From positions 77,009,714 through 77,073,713 of the forward strand of contig NC_083598.1 in NCBI RefSeq assembly GCF_020882245.1: 64,000 nucleotides of DNA, given 5' to 3'. The position numbers and the translations under genes were made by a program. The notes under the pieces are model-generated. The model was given only the letters and a program-made list of their open reading frames with translations, was not told the DNA's origin and did no database searches. This document shows, piece after piece, positions 61,490 through 64,000 of the stretch; within the stretch, counting starts at the first letter, position 1; each line of letters opens with the position of its first letter. Source of the stretch: Rhopalosiphum padi (taxonomy: Eukaryota > Arthropoda > Insecta > Hemiptera > Aphididae).

Positions 61490-64000
61490 TGTAAGCGGGC
61501 GAGATGATAAATGATAACACAAAATAATGTTATGGTGTCTAATATATTATGATGGTCATCTTGCGTCGTCGTCGGTGGCCGATCGCGATGGCTGCGTATA
61601 GCCGTATTATTTATTGAAGGTATAATCCATTACAATAATATTATTCTCATAGTGATTATATCATATCGTGTTCTCGGCTCCTACTTATTCACAAAAAATA
61701 TTTTTTAATCTAAATTTATCCGAACATTCACCTCCTTCCATGTTGCCTAAATTACCAATAAATTGTCCTAATAATAACGCGTTTTTACTTTATATATTTT
61801 TAAACAGAATTTACCAAAATAATCAAGTTACAATGACATACGTAATATTATAAATGAGAGCTGTATATTTGATATCAAAATTTTAAAATCAATGCTCAAA
61901 AAAAAAAAATCCACGACGGGCGTATGGACATCCCCTTCCCACCACGCATAATATGCGACGATAGTATGGACTCGCGATGATAATATGATGAACATTCAGA
62001 CACGTTATACGCATTATTATTATAGTAATATCACATTATACGATGGTCGCCTACTGCGGCAGCTGCCGTTTGCACGGGCCGAAACATGGCCGTTCCGTAT
62101 ATTATTCTCCATACATATTATATACTCACGCATTGTAATATTATAATAACATCGATGCTGCGCAAGGATATCGATGTGGTATAATAATAATATTTTTACC
62201 GACCAATATGCGCGCGCGCTCGATTCGACGACCTACACATCATAATATTGTATTGTGAATTATGATATTATAATAATACATTAATACACGTCATTACCTA
62301 TCTCATTATTTTGTACTTAACCAATGCCGTGCTTATAGAATTTTTGCACTACCAAATATAGATAACGACGAATTACACATATTTTGGATTTACGATTTAG
62401 GGCGAAGTGGTTTTTAAGAGGGAGGGGATCGATTTTCTGTACTTTATTTTAAATTCGTAATATTTTATTCTACAATTTCATGAATAAATGAATTGAAATC
62501 ATAAAATTAACTACAAAAACGTTCGGTATTCACTGGGTTTTATTTGGTTATTTATTTTGTGTTTATCGTTTAACATAATAATACCATCCTTAACACAAAG
62601 AAACCACTTATGTATTAAAACTTGATTTCAGGACACAAAAAAAACTTTTAAGTCTTATTTTTAAAAAGTTAGAGTGAAAATTATGTACAATATTTGTGGA
62701 ATTATTGTATCAACTATATAAGTTATCAATGTTTTGTCACGTTGGAGGTTTTATTGACTTATTTTTTTCAAGCTTATATTAATTATATGTATGGTTTTTG
62801 AATGATTGCTATGTCATATTATAAATTTTTAATCACATATAGAAGGAAATGAAAGTATAGTATCATGTAAATATCTACTTATATCAACACATATTAGGAT
62901 GTTTTATTTATTGTTTTTCATTAGTTATACGACGGGAATAGGCGATAACACATATTATTATAGGAGATATAATCAAATGGTGGTTTATTTTTTTCCCGAA
63001 TTCGGGAACATTAAAACCGTAAATTCGTAAATTTCTTCGTGCGCGAAAATTATTATGGCGTGTTTCCGATAAAAACGTTAAAATTATATAATAATTATTC
63101 GTTTTTATTGTAATTTTCGGTTGACCAAATAAAAAATTAACTGGTCTGAACGCCTCGTCCGAGTAGAGGGCACAGTGGCGGTCGTAAAAAAAAAAATCAT
63201 CCGCATTTGTCGAGTTGTGTGAGCGAGTACGCTACGACCGATAAAACGCGCTGGCCGATATCTCGCACCGCCGCCGTCCTTCACTGCTTTGATCGCGACT
63301 ATTCGAGTGCAATGTGCATGATATATACATTGTGCGTTTTGTGGCGTTAAAGACATTACCGACGTTTATTATATATAAATATATATATTATATAGTGAAG
63401 GGTCCAGTCGTTTTTATTTGCCTTGTTTTATATATTATGTGTGTAATAATCAGCTGTGCGTTTAGAATATAATAATATATATTATATAGCTCTCGCGGTA
63501 TATAAAGTACACTTATAGTTTTTATTATTTTCGTCGCGGCGCAGGGTCAAGGACGTTCGTGTCATCGTAATAATATATGTATTCTTATATTATTATATTG
63601 GCCGCGTCAGACAATGATGTTATTATTATGTAATTCGTGTACACAACAAAAGCTTGTGTGCCGTTTATCGACGATGACGGTCTTAAAACTCCCACCGTCT
63701 GATAAATCCTGTAAATATATGTAATAGGTATATGTATATAGCGGTACTTAAATCTATATATGATATGATATGTACACGGATGTTTTTATCTACCTGTACA
63801 TAGAGTGCGTACATATGTATTATATGCTTTTATAACATCGTGTACCAGTTATTGGCAGGCATTATGTCATATAATAATATTATCTTCTTGTCCCGATTTT
63901 TATTGGTTTTTATGGTGCAGCACAGTCTAAAACTCGATCGAGGTCACGGCGACAGGTTTATAGTTTTAAGTTTATAATCGTGCCATACGGATATAGCGTT
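61490..64000. other. Gene-free end segment with small GC-richer patches
   Basis: Patches at about 61.55-61.6, 61.9-62.2 and 63.11-63.36 kb have more CpG. The last carries an 83-codon minus frame without domains. A phrase near 62.32-62.36 kb (CCAATGCCGTGCTTATAGAA and following) resembles a decayed transposon piece. No Abd-B coding exon was found before the window ends. Confidence 0.4.

Noticed and set aside
1..64000. tRNA, rRNA and CRISPR features
   Set aside because: No tRNA B-box-like GGTTCGAATCC segment, no rRNA-like stretch and no spaced direct repeats were seen; the organism is a eukaryote and the tandem repeats are simple microsatellites.

Overview
This is AT-rich insect DNA, most likely from an aphid (Hemiptera: Aphididae). 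The background is full of TA and ATT microsatellites, has CpG-dense GC-richer islands, and carries one dispersed repeat (about 7.63-8.43 kb) that I recall as common in aphid genomes. I see no recognisable protein-coding gene. The longest open frames are low-complexity artefacts of CpG-rich islands or triplet repeats.

The key to the window is at 2.89-2.97 kb. An imperfect hairpin there contains both arms of the bithorax-complex microRNA miR-iab-4; the 3p arm matches the Drosophila mature sequence as I remember it, and the 5p arm differs at one central base. The opposite strand would encode its partner, miR-iab-8. In insects this hairpin lies between the Hox genes abd-A and Abd-B. In Drosophila iab-4 is transcribed against the Hox direction and iab-8 with it. 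If that holds here, the Hox genes are on the minus strand, abd-A lies off the left edge, Abd-B lies off the right edge, and most of the window is abd-A/Abd-B intergenic regulatory DNA. I found no homeobox or YPWM-encoding exon on either strand.

Layout. 0-3 kb: CpG-rich island, then iab-4/iab-8. 3-8.4 kb: AT-rich DNA and one aphid-type repeat. 8.9-9.5 kb: CpG-richer block ending in a strong plus-strand splice donor. 12.9-14.4 kb: two candidate minus-strand noncoding exons with good splice sites, as expected for an iab-8-like host RNA. 15.8-16.7 kb: cluster of TTTACGA posterior-Hox motifs and a full CRE. 28.0 kb and 46.0 kb: two candidate plus-strand exons whose phases match, the second with a stop codon and AATAAA. 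42.4-43.3 kb: GAGAG-rich CpG island upstream of a minus-strand splice donor. 46.2-46.35 kb: cluster of PHO-type GCCAT cores. 47.97-48.40 kb: long foldback (MITE-like) element. 52.9-53.5 kb: the most GC-rich island. The rest is gene-free AT-rich sequence.

Working model (inference): opposing spliced noncoding transcripts cross the interval. A plus-strand iab-4-side RNA may end near 46.2 kb beside a possible Polycomb-response-type cluster. A minus-strand iab-8-side RNA may start near the GAGA island at 42.5-43 kb and run to the hairpin. No transcript evidence was available; every exon call rests on splice-site and motif reading by eye.
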